Shown here: positions 1-11,651 of the stretch, piece after piece
Position numbering within the stretch: position 1 is the first letter of the stretch
Layout: each line of letters starts with the position of its first letter
Assembly (NCBI GenBank): GCA_001051155.2
Contig: JYIP02000007.1
Coordinates: 1,180,342 to 1,244,341, forward strand
Source of the DNA: Chrysoporthe austroafricana
Taxonomy: Eukaryota; Ascomycota; Sordariomycetes; Diaporthales; Cryphonectriaceae
DNA: 64,000 bases
Direction: 5' to 3'
Program-made: the position numbers and the translations under genes
Notes under the pieces: model-generated
What the model was told of the DNA's origin: nothing
The model's input: only the letters and a program-made list of their open reading frames with translations
The model's database searches: none

Positions 1-3000
1 TCTCCTGAGGTCGTCCTTCTCACAGTGCCGGCAACGGAGTACGGGCCTCGAGACTGTCCCTGGAGCCTGGGGTTCGATGCTCAGGAGCGGGCTTCTAAAG
101 TGGTAGGTGTCATCCACGGCGGCGGCGGGCTTGTGCGCTTCCCTTGTGTACAGAGCATCGCGGACGACCTCCGTAGAGACACATTTCCAATCCCGGCGCC
201 CGACCGGAGGGCGCCCTGCCTCTGCCTGCCCGCGCGTCGCATAAGGTTCCTGGTGGCTGTTCTGGCTTCTAGAAATTCTTTTTTACCCCTAGTGCCGAAT
301 GACGTGATTACCATCGTAGGTACTCCCTCGCCGGCGATCTGCCCGAAAGGTACTGCCAACCGACTCCCGGCGACGACGGCGGCACTGCGGGCACTAGGAA
401 AGAACTGCGGCAATTCCACCGCAGAAGCCAAGGTCCCAGGCCAGAGAAATGTGAGCTAGGAGCTAGTTCAGCCTCGACCGAGTGCCGTTTGTCCACAGTG
501 CCAATATCCTGGGACCCGTCACGGCGCTATGGTCTGGCATACGCGGCCTCCTGAAGATTGTAATGATCGAGACTGGTTGGAGGATGTTCTGGTCTGTCTA
601 TCCAACACCTGGGGTAAAGGCCCTGTAAATTCTCCTGACGAGGATTGGAGGGACCTGCTGGCTTCGTCAATTAATCTGGAATCATTCCCCACCCCGATTC
701 CCTGTCCGAAAACTGGCTCCTGGCTGGCAGGCTATAATCCGTCCTTGCTACTAAGTACAGTAGTCGGTGGTAGTACGGCTGCGGCAGGCCGGTGGGGCGG
801 ATCGCCGGGCGAGGACCACCATCCGTGTCCTTCTTGGATGTTGGTCTTGCCCAAGGCTGTTGACTGTTTTGGAACACCTTCGGACGCCGAAACGCACCAC
901 CACGGCCAGCCTATCTTCTCGCCTCGGGGTCTTCAAAGCTGAGCAACGAGCACCACGGAATGTGAAGCGATTGGCGTTCGGCCGCTCGGGGATTTGGGCA
1001 ACCGACAAGCATGGGCGAACCTGGATGAGGCAGGTCTGTGTGCTCAGCTTCAACGCGAGCTGCTCGAGCTGATGGCCGTCGATATCAAGGCCATAGGTCA
1101 TCTTCGTTCGTATGATGTGCTCGCCCGCTGCCCTTGACCATGCTAGCGACGCAGGTGGCACAGTCTCCATGCCCCTGTCGAGGACATCGTGAGCCACGCG
1201 TGTTGGCCTGTGCGAAACACGTCACAGCCACGATGCGTAGTCGCGGTCCACGAATCCTCCACGCGGATATCATGTCGTGAAATTGCAAATCCTAACGACA
1301 GTGCATTTGGCCAAGCTCAGAATGGCGAGGCTGGTAACACCCGACCGGGCTACACGAAACTTGGGAAAGCCGACGATACATGCTGCTTCAGTCAGCCTCT
1401 GACCAGCAGGCTTTCGGAACCCCAATCATTATCTGGGTCTTAAAAGATGACCGCCCAAGGGGAGCTCGTTGCCCCGCCAGTTTCGTCGAAGTACAGTCGT
1501 GTCATCGCCGATGAGGCTCTAGTAATGCCGGAAACAATGAGATTGAGCGGGTCCGTGGAATCGGTCCGGCGGCCCCCGTGTCAAAGTGTTCGGATTCATC
1601 CGAGAAGGAACCTCAGCCGGAACGCCGACTGCTGCCCAGAGGCCGACCGTGAGTCCGGAAGGAGGTCGTATGCTCTAGGTATTTGAGGTCCAGATCGACA
1701 TCTCGGCATTGGTTAATATGCAACAGCACTCGAGTTCTCTGCTGCTTGACAAGTGTCATCGCAGTTGTTCAAGAGGAACTCCACCATGCCGATCCTGACA
1801 ATACATCAACGTCATCTTCTGTTGAAGAGCATCCGTCGCCAATTTGGAGGGATCTGCATCTGGATCCCAAGGCGAGACTAAACCTTGAGCTCGGATAATC
1901 ACCTGTTGGCATGCCGGCTAATACAGTGGAGGTGGCTTGGACCTTGGATTGCAAGGCCGAGTGGCCGTTTGATATTGGGAATCCTGCCCCATGCTCTGAA
2001 TACTGCATTGTCGAAGTGTCGTGTTGGGGAAAGCAGATATTGCCAAATGGCGGCATCTAGCAGACATCGTCGAGAGACAGGCTGCGAGGAGGCGGGTTGT
2101 GTGTATCCACGTGCTGAAATTGGCTCAATTTCCGATACGGCGTTGCATCGACCTGCTCTGTCGTCAGCCAATCTTGTGTGGATAAAACAAGCTGATCTTC
2201 CTTCCAGGCTCCTGTCAAACGTGAGCTGCCTGGCAACATTGATCGCGGACGACCGCCAACGTAGCATGGTGGCTCAAGCGAGGCCGCTGGGCACGAGTCG
2301 AGCAATCAAGGAGTCTCGGTGGTCTCGTGCAAGCAGCACCGTCCTTAGCGGAGAGAATCTAAGAGAGAAATGTGGTCGGAGGGGGGTGGGGGTGGATATC
2401 GAAGTTAGTAGAGCTGCTCGCTGTCATTGTCGAAGCTGGTCTTGGATCCCAAGGCAGAAGCTCGCTCCTTCTTAGTGAGTGGAAGCTGCTGGGTTGGCTT
2501 TACTCCAGCCCGTTTGCGGGGTTTAAGTTGGTGCACAGTGGGTGAGCCTGTACTGTCCTATCTTTCTTTGACCTTTTGAACCGACACCTCGCTCACTCAC
2601 CAGCAGCCTCACTGTCTGCCTCCTCCTCTCGAGACCCGGTTCATCACACAACTCACTGCTGTGCATGTTCTACACCATTCCATTGGATCGACCGCTTCTG
2701 GTATCTTGAAGTTCGGCCGCACAAACCATGTTTCAATATGGGGTGGCCACTCACTACCTCGAGTCTAGTATGCGTAGTCGTACTTAGGGGGCCTTCTTTG
2801 CCTTCAACACCAGACTTCAACTGCCACCACTGCAGGATCAGCATCGGATCAGCATCGGATCAGCATCGAGGCTACGAGGATTCACTACGCCCACTGGCTG
2901 CATCTCGTGGCCAGCTTTTGGGACTTTCAAGAGCATCTTCTTGCCAGCTGCTCCAGCTTGACCAAACATTCATGTGGCTTTGAGCATACTGCTAGCTGTT

Positions 3001-3741
3001 ACACTCACCGTCAGATCGATAACGCTGTTGGTGCTATTGTGTCTTGACGTTAGGACAGGCTGCACTGAAACACTTCCTGAAGGCGCTCGTCAGATCAAAG
3101 CAAATCATGAAAAATCTGGTTCGCATACTGCTGAGCCGATTGGGTTCAGTACAGTGTTTTCTCTGTGCTGTGCACACTCTCAGCGTCTTCTGCATGGCCG
3201 TGACACTGGCATTCTGTAAGTTATTATAAGATTGTCCTGCTGGTGCAAAAGCCTCGGTTCTATTACGGACTTTCCTTATCATTGACGAGTATTACATGGA
3301 TCTGATTCGGGTACCTGGCATTGACGGGCCATGGATGATGGGTGGAATTTGCGGCAATATATATATAACAAGGCAAAATGGGCCTCGAATTGAAGACAAA
3401 TTCAGCGCAATGTATCTGCCACTGACAAAGCACTTCGGGCTCGCTTCATCGTGTTGGCGGCGGTGAGATGGAAAGAAAAAAGCGGGCAAGGGTAGTGTGA
3501 GGCACAGCCAGCTAGGCGTCACATCGTCTGCCCCGTCTATTGTTTACGTTTTGCATCCACCTCTGCGACACCTTCCTCTCCTGTATGGTAAATTTTTGTT
3601 TTCCCCCTTTGCCCTCCTTCTTAACTCACTTGTAATCACAAGTCTACCATTTGCAGATCCTTTTCACTCTCACCACCATCAGAGCCCCAGTGGTCGGGTC
3701 GACTGTGTAAACCTTATCAGCTACAGGCAAAGGCAACAGCA
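1..3741. other. Left intergenic / possibly degenerate region
   Basis: No reading frame here shows a recognisable fungal domain, a signal peptide, or exon-intron continuity. The longest open frames (about 140-200 codons near 25-459, 529-942 and 1885-2475) overlap open frames on the other strand and have low-complexity Arg/Pro/Ser composition, so I treat them as chance. A short tandem repeat lies at 2835-2867. The right end (about 3350-3741), with a TATATATA stretch at 3356-3367 and pyrimidine-rich DNA, probably contains the promoter and 5' leader of the HET gene. A decayed gene cannot be excluded by eye. Confidence 0.5.
2835..2867. repeat. 11-bp direct repeat, 3 perfect copies
   Basis: The unit GGATCAGCATC occurs three times head to tail with no mismatch. 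It is a small minisatellite in non-coding DNA; no function can be inferred. Confidence 0.9.
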
Positions 3742-6182
3742 ATGAGCACTACACAAACCAGTCTCTGCAGCCGATGTAGCCGGATCCCTTTCGATGACGA
3801 TCTCGAGGCTCCTGTGCGTTGGAACAGAAATGATTATGGCCTGGGATCACTCGCGGCGCTATGGCAAAAAGAGACATGCACGTTCTGCGCATTCCTGCGG
3901 GTCCTGCTGGAGAACACCTATGGTAGAGAGGCCATGGGCAAGCTCTTGAAGAGCAGTGGCGAGCCTACCTTAAGCATCTCGGAGGGTTTCCTCGACGTGA
4001 TGATGGATCTTGTAGAGGTGGCACAGTACAGCCTTGCGCCGCGGTGTTTCTATGTCCAGGTAGCGGGGGGACGCGCTGCACTACACAACGACACCACATC
4101 TTGGGCTAGGAATGGAACCACTCCTCAGATCATCGCGCTGCGTGGCGGGACAGCCTCAGGGATTGAGGCACAGACGAGGTTCGGTCGCGTCGTCGAGCCT
4201 GATGAGATCGACTGGACTCTTCCGAAGAGCTGGCTGCAGACCTGCCTCGGGCGTTGTGGCGGAGGATCGCACGGAGAGGCCTCGAAGACCAGCACGCAGT
4301 GGGGGAGCCCAGCACTGCGTGTCATCGACGTCGAGAAGTCCTGCCTCACCTTCCTGCCCCAAGATGCTGATTATGTGGCGCTTAGCTACACCTGGGGCAA
4401 GGACCAGAAGCTGAAACTCCTCAAGCGGACGCTAGACGACATGTCAGCCCTGGGTTTCTTCTCGACTGAGAGCGGGCGGCCGTCACGGACCATTGACGAT
4501 GCTTTCAGCGTGGTGAGAGCGATGGGCTGCCGGTACATCTGGGTCGACGCGTTGTGTATCATCCAGGATGATCTGAGTAATATTCAACAGGAGCTTGACC
4601 GGATGGACCGGATCTATACCGAGGCTTTGCTTACCATTGTGGCCGCGGCGGGCGACAATGCCGACAGCGGACTACCCGGGGTTTCTGTGCCTCGGACGGA
4701 GGTCCAGAGACGGACGGTCATCAACGGCGTCACGTTAGCGACACGGCTTGGCGATGATATTGCTGCGTCTCTTTGGAACACCAGGGGATGGACATATCAG
4801 GAGCGAATACTGTCCCCGAGGTTTCTAGCCTTTACACCCGCACAGGTACACTTCCAGTGTGACTGGAAGTGCGCCTTCGAGGAGCAATTCCACGTGCCGG
4901 GGCCGGGTCAAAGTGCCAGGTTCGTTTTCATGACTTCGGAGGGGAGTCTCGACTTTGAGAATCAGAACCTGTTCGAGGTCTACGCTACCGCCGTACAGGA
5001 GTACACAAAGAGGAATATCACGAGCCCTACAGATAAAATTCCGGCTTTTGACGGGATTCTCAAGCAGTTGAGCAAGCCTTTCCGCGGCAGTTTCTTCGGG
5101 GGCCTCCCGACGACTCTCTTCGACGTGGCGCTCCTCTGGAAGCCCATTTGGCTGGCAAAACGGATGAACAGAGTCTTTCCAAGTTGGTCCTGGGCAGGCT
5201 GGGAGGGAGCCGTCAATTATCGCCAAGTGAATATCGCTGAGCGTACCGTGAGCCAGTACGTCCTTTTTTCTGCCTTCGCTTTGGCTGTTTCACAAAACAT
5301 CATTCGTGAATCCTGCAGAGGACAGTGTCCTCCATTAATCTCCTAGCACAACCTCTAGGTACCCGTCCGCTAATAGAAAGAACTAGGTGTATCATCGAGA
5401 TTAACGGCAGCGACACCCAGTTATGCAGTCCGACAAACCCTGGACATTACAATCTAGATGGCTGGACCCGTCACTTCGACGAAGAATCTGAGGAAATCTA
5501 CTACACAAATGGGGAGGAAGCTGCTAAAGGAATTCGTTACCCACGGCCGATCCTCCATCGTACTGGCGGTCTGGCCGCGCCCACCAAACCATCAGTCCTG
5601 CGGATCAGCGGGAGGGTCGCGGATTTCCGGCTGACGGACCAACATGCACGCGAAGGGTCCTTTGCGCCGCTGGGCGCGGCGGGCAGCTGCGGCGAAGGCC
5701 ACCACGAGAAATGCCATCTCACCGTGCTAGACGCCCAGCACGGCCGGACCGTGGGCGTGATCGTAGTCGGTGGAGATCTACTCCCCAGCCTAAAAGGGCG
5801 GACGCACCGGTTCCTCGCCCTGTCTCGCACAACGCAATGGGAGATCGACGACCCGTCCTGGGATGGAACGACAAAGACCTATCGCTCGTGGACACATCCC
5901 GACAGTGGCAGTTCGGACGATACTGTCGATCAGGACGGCGCTGAGAAACGTGGTTGCGGCCGGTTCGCGCATGATGATGACGACGAGGACGGTGACGACC
6001 TCATGCTGGACGAGGTGGGATACGACGTGAAGTACTTCAGCCCCAGGCTGTTTTGGCCGCTCTACAACGTGCTGCTGCTCTCGGAACCACAGGATGGCAT
6101 TGTGGAGAGGCTTGGAATTGGGAAGATACATGTCGACGCGTTTGACGCTATCTGTCAGGAAAATGTCGTGCTGCTTGGGTGA
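3742..6182 (+). CDS. HET-domain (heterokaryon incompatibility) protein
   Basis: The predicted 789-residue protein has the HET domain seen in fungal allorecognition and programmed-cell-death genes. Visible landmarks are the N-terminal C9-x2-C12 and C46-x2-C49 pairs, the HET core YVALSYTWG (211-219), GCRYIWVDALCIIQDD (262-277) and RGWTYQER (348-355). The C-terminal part carries the Trp-rich segment common in this family (FPSWSWAGW) and ends with an acidic Asp/Glu-rich stretch. Exon 1 is 3742-5247 and exon 2 is 5319-6182. The intron 5248-5318 (GTGAGC...TGCAG) keeps phase 0; a second option, 5256-5320, is also in frame. HET proteins usually act with a polymorphic partner, but no NLR, ankyrin or HET-C-like gene is adjacent. 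The role in incompatibility is family knowledge and is not shown for this gene. Confidence 0.9.
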
Positions 6183-7112
6183 GCCGGCGTTACATAACTG
6201 CGGATGGTGCTGCGTGAATCTCGGAGTCATTGATCTTGAGATTGATCTTGAGAAGGATGCAATCTATGCTAGCGTAGCGATGATGTTTAGGCACTCATGC
6301 TGCATAGTCCACACGCGGTACATACAGCGCATCGCGCCCCTTCAGGTTCAAGTAACGCACATACTTGGCCCTATGTTTTAAAATCATCAATGACCATACC
6401 ATGGGACGTGTCGTGTCCTTGAAAGACAATACGCAGAAACGTACAGCCAAATTGAATTGGATGGCCTTAGACCGTAGGGAAGCGGCAGCTAGCTAGCTGC
6501 GAGACGTGACGAGGTCGGCGTCTAGATCTGATGTCCCGGAGACAATACTATAGGTCTTGGGGGACAAGCCCGCCAAAACGATCCGCCGCATTACAATTCC
6601 GGGCACCATGAGTCCCCCGTGTCAGGCCTCGCGGCGGCTGCCAGAACTCCCGAGCAGGGGACCCGCATGGAGGGGTAGGGTGGGCTTCCGGGACGGTGAC
6701 GTCCGTGATGCACCCCACACCTCACCTCTGAATCAGCTCTCCCAAGGCGTTTTGCGGATGGGAGCGAGGAGTCAAGTAGTCCGTAATCCCGCAGCTCCGT
6801 CGAGATCTCAGAGCGCGCGTTCAACTACGTCCTCTAAACCTAAATGGTGCTTGCTTGTTCTTTGTTCTAGAAGGTCTTGTCTCACGATCACCCCAGAAAT
6901 CCTCAAGGCGGGGGGACAGGACTTAAGGTTATTAGCCTCACAGCTACCGGTGACTGAGCATTACATAACGGTCGCCAGTGGTTAGTTCGTCGGGGACAGA
7001 CACATTCTCATATCTTCGTCTTTGCTTCTTATTGCTTCGCCCTATATCCTAGCTAGTTAGCCAAATCCTGCCTTTTGTATTGAGTATACCCGCCCAAGAA
7101 ACCATCGCAGCC
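6183..7112. other. Intergenic: HET 3' flank and dioxygenase promoter
   Basis: About 930 nt between two genes on the same strand. No conserved frame is seen. The final 100 nt before 7113 are T/C-rich, as expected for a fungal 5' leader. A TTG codon at 7080 opens the downstream frame, but the ATG at 7113 in context GCAGCCATGG is the better start. Confidence 0.6.
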
Positions 7113-8269
7113 ATGGCGCCCCAGGAAGTACAGACACCGGAGCTCCTCGACCTGACCATCGACAATATCACGCCCAATACCATCAAGATCAACAACCAGA
7201 CCAAGGATGCGCGCCTCAAGTATCTCATGGAGCGTTTGGTCACGCACTTGCACGACTTTGCGCGCGAGACGCGCTTGAGCACCGAAGAGTGGATGATGGC
7301 ACTAAATTTCCTTGTCCAGTGTGGGCAGATCTCCAGTGATGTTCGGCATGTAAGTTGGATTCTAGAACTTTGAATACTTTGGGTCCGCAGAAGAGTTATG
7401 CCATTCAGTGTCATTTCAACTGACCACGCACTCGCTCCTCTGATATAGGAGTTCATCCTCCTCTCCGACATCCTCGGCCTGTCCCTCCTAGTCGACAATA
7501 TCAACCACCCCAAGCCGCCAAACAGCACCGAGGGATCGGTCCTGGGCCCATTCCACACCCACGATGCTCCCACGATCGAGAACGGCGCGAGCATGACGTC
7601 TGACCCGGAAGGCGAGCCGATGTTGGCCCTCTGCACCGTGAAGGACACCTCGGGCAGACCCGTTCAGGGTGTGAAAATCGACATCTGGGAGACGGATAGC
7701 AGCGGGCATTACGATGTGCAGCACTCCGACCGCAAGGAACCCTCGGAGCGCTGTGTCATGATTTCAGATGAACAGGGTCGATTCTTCTTCAAGGGCATCA
7801 AGCCTGTCAGCTACCCCATCCCGCATGACGGCCCAGTGGGAAAGTTGTTGGACCGGCTGGGGCGACACTGCTGGCGGCCGGCACATGTGCATTTCATGTT
7901 CGAGAAAAAAGGCTGGGACCATCTGATCACGTAAGTATTCTTCGATACTGTTGTGGCGGCTTCGAAGAGCGTCGTTGCTGACAGCAACTTGAACACAGTG
8001 CACTGTACATCCGCAACGATCCATACGAGAAGTCCGATGCCGTGTTTGGGGTCAAGAAGAGCTTGGTCATTGATCTCGACAAAGTCGACAAGGAGTTGGC
8101 CAAGGAGTATGGTGTACCCGAGGGAAGCTGGTTGCTGCAACGAGATTTCGTCCTGGTAACTGAGAAGGAGAGTCTGGACCTGCGAGACAAACTTGCAGCA
8201 GAAGAACTGAAGAAGCTTGGTCTGAACATGAAATTGGTGGATCACCTGCCTGTTCCCGACCTTGATTAG
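7113..8269 (+). CDS. Intradiol ring-cleavage dioxygenase (hydroxyquinol/catechol 1,2-dioxygenase family)
   Basis: This is a 329-residue non-heme Fe(III) dioxygenase that opens the ring of catechol- or hydroxyquinol-type diols between the hydroxyls, feeding the 3-oxoadipate route. Exons are 7113-7349, 7449-7930 and 7999-8269; both introns have GTAAGT donors. Residues 30-100 form the helical N-terminal dioxygenase domain. The catalytic domain follows from about 110 (VLGPFHTHDAP). The four iron ligands are all present at the expected spacing: Tyr167 (GHYD), Tyr201 (PVSYPIP), His225 and His227 (RPAHVHF). Length and ligand positions closely match known catechol 1,2-dioxygenases (Tyr164, Tyr200, His224, His226). 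No signal peptide is present, so it is probably cytosolic. No other aromatic-degradation gene is adjacent, so the true substrate is open. Confidence 0.95.
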
Positions 8270-8691
8270 AGCAGTCTGGCTCTCATTCGCCGCGCACCCA
8301 TGAATGCGGTCCTGGCTTGTGGTCGACACAGATAGTAATCTAAGGCCTTGAGCGCAACCGTTATGGATGCTCACAAATGATGTCTACAGGCCGTTCGGGT
8401 CTTCTTTTTGCCTCCAGAGCGATTCAAACCTACTTTGACCAGTCCGCATGATCCATACAGGAGGAAGTCGTCTCGAAAGTGCTAAGGAATGCCTTGACAA
8501 CTCGGGCCACGTGATGCCAGACTCGGCGCGGCGAACGTGTAAGGTCACTTAGAGTAGAAGAGCGCAAAACCGCATTGCTAGCTCGCGGCTGGCTAAGTCG
8601 TAGACGAAATGGCTGGCCTAGATTGTGCGTCACAACAAGAAGCCAACTTTGCGGAACAGCCGTAAGGCCCCTCTCATACTTGCAGCTGTCT
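8270..8691. other. Intergenic between convergent genes
   Basis: 422 nt holding the 3' ends of the dioxygenase (+) and TRM44 (-) transcripts. No other feature is seen. Confidence 0.7.
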
Positions 8692-10215
8692 TCAGTGGCC
8701 CCGAGCCGTGGTCCTGAACAATTTGACGACATTCTCGTAATAGCCACCAGTCCCGCCATGCTTGTACAGCAGAGACTGGATGTCCAAGTCCTCCTCGTTG
8801 GCAAGGCGCCGCCCTACAATTGCCACATTCCGAGTCGATGGTATGCGCAATATCTCCTTCTCTATCTCCCACCCGCAGTCCTCGGCGATTTCAGCAACCC
8901 ACGCGCACAGCGAGTTGTAAGTCGAGTGGGAACCCGTCTTGTCCTTCGGTGGAGGTGCGCGCCACCTGTCACCGCCAAGGTTATGACTGCAACATGGTAT
9001 CATCATGAACGGACAATTCGAGAGCCTGGCGAGAATCGGGGTCCAGGGCGTCAGCTCATCAGCATGATTCGAGATAATGAAGGTGCCCTTAGGGAATACG
9101 CCATCATGTGTCTGACCCGCACTGATTTTGACGTTGCTGCTGTCCGTTGGGTTTGTGGTAACAGAAGGAAGTAGGACATGCACCTTCAAGGAGTCCTCGA
9201 CTTGATGGCCGCCACTGAGAGTACGGATGGAGACACTCGAGTTGTACTTGGCCCAAGATCTTCGGACCCTTGCATCAAATCCCCAGCCCGTGTAGTTTTC
9301 GCGATTCAGGATGTGGACCAGCAGGCCATTTCCACAACCAATGTCGACGAAACCAGGAAACTCGACATCCTTATACATTTCTTTCCAGAGCTCGATAAGG
9401 AAGGCGGCAATGCAGAGGTCCTCAAACACGTGTTTCGAAGGATCTGTGACCTCCTCCCAGCCCTGGACGAGGGTCTTGCCATACTTCTGCTTGAGGGTAG
9501 CGTAGGTGTTCTGGAGTGAGGCCTGGGGAACCAGAACATCGTGATGCACGCGTTTCTTGTAGCCAACAACCTGACCCTCGCCATGCTTGTGCAGAACCCT
9601 GAGCAGGTGGAAGGCCGTCCGGATGAGCTTTTCGGTTCGGCTGTGTGAGTCAAAGAAGAGGTACTGCGTGGACACAGTGCCCTTGGCTTCTGCTGGCCTC
9701 CAGTCATGCAGGAACGCGATACCTCGCACGGCCGGGTGGTAAAAGGGAATGTCCTGTTCGGATCGCACATGCGGGAGATAGATGATGAGAGACCTTCGGA
9801 TACCTTCAGATACGGTGCCTTCGTAGAAGACACAGCTCTGCTCCAGAGGTTTGTCCCGGAGCTCATTCCGAGGTATCATCCTGCGGACGAGGAGCCTCTT
9901 GATATCCAGGCTTTTGAACTCTGGTATCAGCGGTTGAGGGCTTGAAGTGGAGGCGGGAAACTCAGAAACTTCTGAGCCGACCCGATCGAGCAGGACATCG
10001 GCCCGGAAGAGCCATGATGAGTTGATGTTCGGATTCCTAATTAGGTTCAACATCACCCTCTCGAATATCTCAGCGTCGAAGCTGCACTCGTCTCTGAACA
10101 AAGGGGTCCATCTGGGAGAGAGGCCATCTTCACCTTCGTCCCTCTCGAGGATCCCAACAGAGGCAGCAGCGGCCTGGTTCTCGGGCTGGCTGAGGTCGAC
10201 AGGCACAAAGGGCAT
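8692..10215 (-). CDS. TRM44: tRNA (uracil-2'-O-)-methyltransferase, Trm44 family
   Basis: A single-exon 507-residue protein. In yeast, Trm44 methylates the 2'-O of uridine 44 in the variable region of tRNA-Ser, using S-adenosylmethionine. The family features are clear: a long N-terminal region, then HVFEDLCIAAFLIELW (262-277) leading into the SAM-binding motif FVDIGCGNGLL (289-299), the WGFDAR segment after it, SNHADELTPW, and the Cys/His-containing MMIPCCSHNLGG. The C-terminus holds the IPSTRNVAIVGR segment. The ATG at 10215-10213 opens the frame, with no upstream in-frame ATG. It is divergent from the eIF1 gene and shares a 586-bp promoter with it. Expected location is the cytoplasm. Confidence 0.93.
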   Translation of the reverse strand: MPFVPVDLSQPENQAAAASVGILERDEGEDGLSPRWTPLFRDECSFDAEIFERVMLNLIRNPNINSSWLFRADVLLDRVGSEVSEFPASTSSPQPLIPEFKSLDIKRLLVRRMIPRNELRDKPLEQSCVFYEGTVSEGIRRSLIIYLPHVRSEQDIPFYHPAVRGIAFLHDWRPAEAKGTVSTQYLFFDSHSRTEKLIRTAFHLLRVLHKHGEGQVVGYKKRVHHDVLVPQASLQNTYATLKQKYGKTLVQGWEEVTDPSKHVFEDLCIAAFLIELWKEMYKDVEFPGFVDIGCGNGLLVHILNRENYTGWGFDARVRRSWAKYNSSVSIRTLSGGHQVEDSLKVHVLLPSVTTNPTDSSNVKISAGQTHDGVFPKGTFIISNHADELTPWTPILARLSNCPFMMIPCCSHNLGGDRWRAPPPKDKTGSHSTYNSLCAWVAEIAEDCGWEIEKEILRIPSTRNVAIVGRRLANEEDLDIQSLLYKHGGTGGYYENVVKLFRTTARGH

Positions 10216-10801
10216 GTCTCGACCGCGACAGGCAGGTAGCCGCGTGACTGCTGCGGAAGGGAAAGGCGTAGTGATCCGCTGATATACGGAATGAGCGACA
10301 GGAACAGGAGCACGTCTCAGGTCTAGACAATTACAAGGTTCAGAACCTCAGGGGCTGAACTGGAAAGGGCCAGCTGCAGGCGTCAGGACACCGCCTTCCT
10401 GCAGGCTACACGATTACGGACTAGCGGGGTGAGCCACACACATCGTGTACCGTGTACTGTACGTACTCTGTACGACTAGTATGTAGCCACACTGCCACAA
10501 GCCGACGGCAGCTTGCTTGGGCACGGGCCTCTTGGTGCTCCTTCCCTCCCCTGCGTTAGTCACCCAGTCGGGCACCCCGCTTCCTCGCCTCCTTGTGCGA
10601 ACAATAAAACCGCTGGGCATCACACATTACGCCTGTCTCTCTGTCCCCTCCAACAACCTACCATCAAACGATATCTGACTTCTTCACCCCAACGCCACAA
10701 CCTCCTAGCCAGTGCCAGACTCTACACAGCCCTCGCAACCACCATCCCAAGAAACCCATTTCCCATCAGTGAGACGTCGCTCGAGCCGTCCGTCGCTGCC
10801 T
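10216..10801. promoter_or_regulatory. Divergent promoter, TRM44 / eIF1
   Basis: 586 nt between two divergent start codons. The right half is strongly pyrimidine-rich (long CT runs from about 10620 to 10800), typical of highly expressed fungal housekeeping leaders. The eIF1 frame stays open upstream to a GTG at 10712 but holds no ATG before 10802. Confidence 0.6.
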
Positions 10802-11651
10802 ATGTCAATCGAAAACAACCAGGACCTTGGTAAGGCCGAAAGCGGTGCCCCGCCTGCACCCTCCGCCACCCACAACCTGTCGCCGCTGACTTTACCTTCT
10901 CGTCTAGTTCCCTCCGCCGATGTGGCCGACGGTCAGATAGGAAAGGAGCAACCCGCCCAGGTCGCTGAGGGAAACCTCAAAGACTCTGGCAAGAAACACA
11001 AGGCATCCAAGGCCGACGACCCAGCCAAGAAACAGAAGTCAGCCAAGTCCGCTGACGCGGGTGAGGTCATCGAGAACCTCCGGTCCTTTGGTACGTTGCG
11101 GAAGCACTGCCCCGTCCTTCCGATACGTCGCGTATCGGTTACTTCCTAATGCTGACCGCCTCTGGCCGTGTGTAGATCCTTTCGCCGAGGTCGACGAAGA
11201 CGGAGGAGAGGGCGAAAAGAAGGCGACCAAGGCTGCTGAGAAGATCGAGATCCGTATCCAGCGTATGTCCATTGCTTGCTATCACTTTTCCCGCGGAGAG
11301 TATACGTCTCCGCTGCGCACGTGCGGCCAGGCTCTTCGCTTCGCAAACTATACAATAAATAGTACAGCCCGCTAACAAAGTCACGGTACAGAGCGAAATG
11401 GACGCAAGACCCTGACCACCGTTACGAACATTCCCAAGAAGTGGAACCTCAAGAAGATCTGCAAGCAGGCCAAGAAGCGATACAACTGCAATGGCACCGT
11501 CATCGAAGATGAGGAGCACGGTCAGGTGATCCAGCTTCAGGGTGACCAGCGCAACAACATGCACGACTTCCTCTGCGGTGAAATCACCAACGACGAGAAG
11601 ACCACCGGCCTTGGCTTTGACAAGGAGATGGTCAGAGTCCACGGTTTCTAA
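10802..11651 (+). CDS. SUI1: Translation initiation factor eIF1 (SUI1), N-terminally extended
   Basis: eIF1 binds the 40S subunit near the P site and enforces AUG selection during scanning. Exons are 10802-11090, 11176-11262 and 11392-11651. The last intron has a textbook GCTAAC branch point at 11371-11376. The core is unmistakable: RSFDPFAEVDED, IRIQQRNGRKTLTTV, YNCNGTVIED, GQVIQLQGDQR, and the terminal VRVHGF. The model gives 211 residues against about 110 for the family. The extra 95 N-terminal residues are Lys/Asp/Ala-rich. A canonical in-frame 78-nt intron (10830-10907: GTAAGG, CTGAC, CTAG) may be removed, which leaves 185 residues. The usual N-terminus MSIENL is replaced internally by EVIENL, so the ancestral start codon is absent. 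The core call is certain; the start depends on transcript data. Confidence 0.93.

Noticed and set aside
69..81. GGTTCGATGCT resembling a tRNA B box
   Set aside because: No matching A box, acceptor stem or cloverleaf could be drawn around it. No tRNA gene was found elsewhere by eye.
3742..8269. A biosynthetic or catabolic cluster made of the HET and dioxygenase genes
   Set aside because: No other pathway gene, regulator or transporter is adjacent, and TRM44 and eIF1 follow at once. The neighbours appear unrelated.
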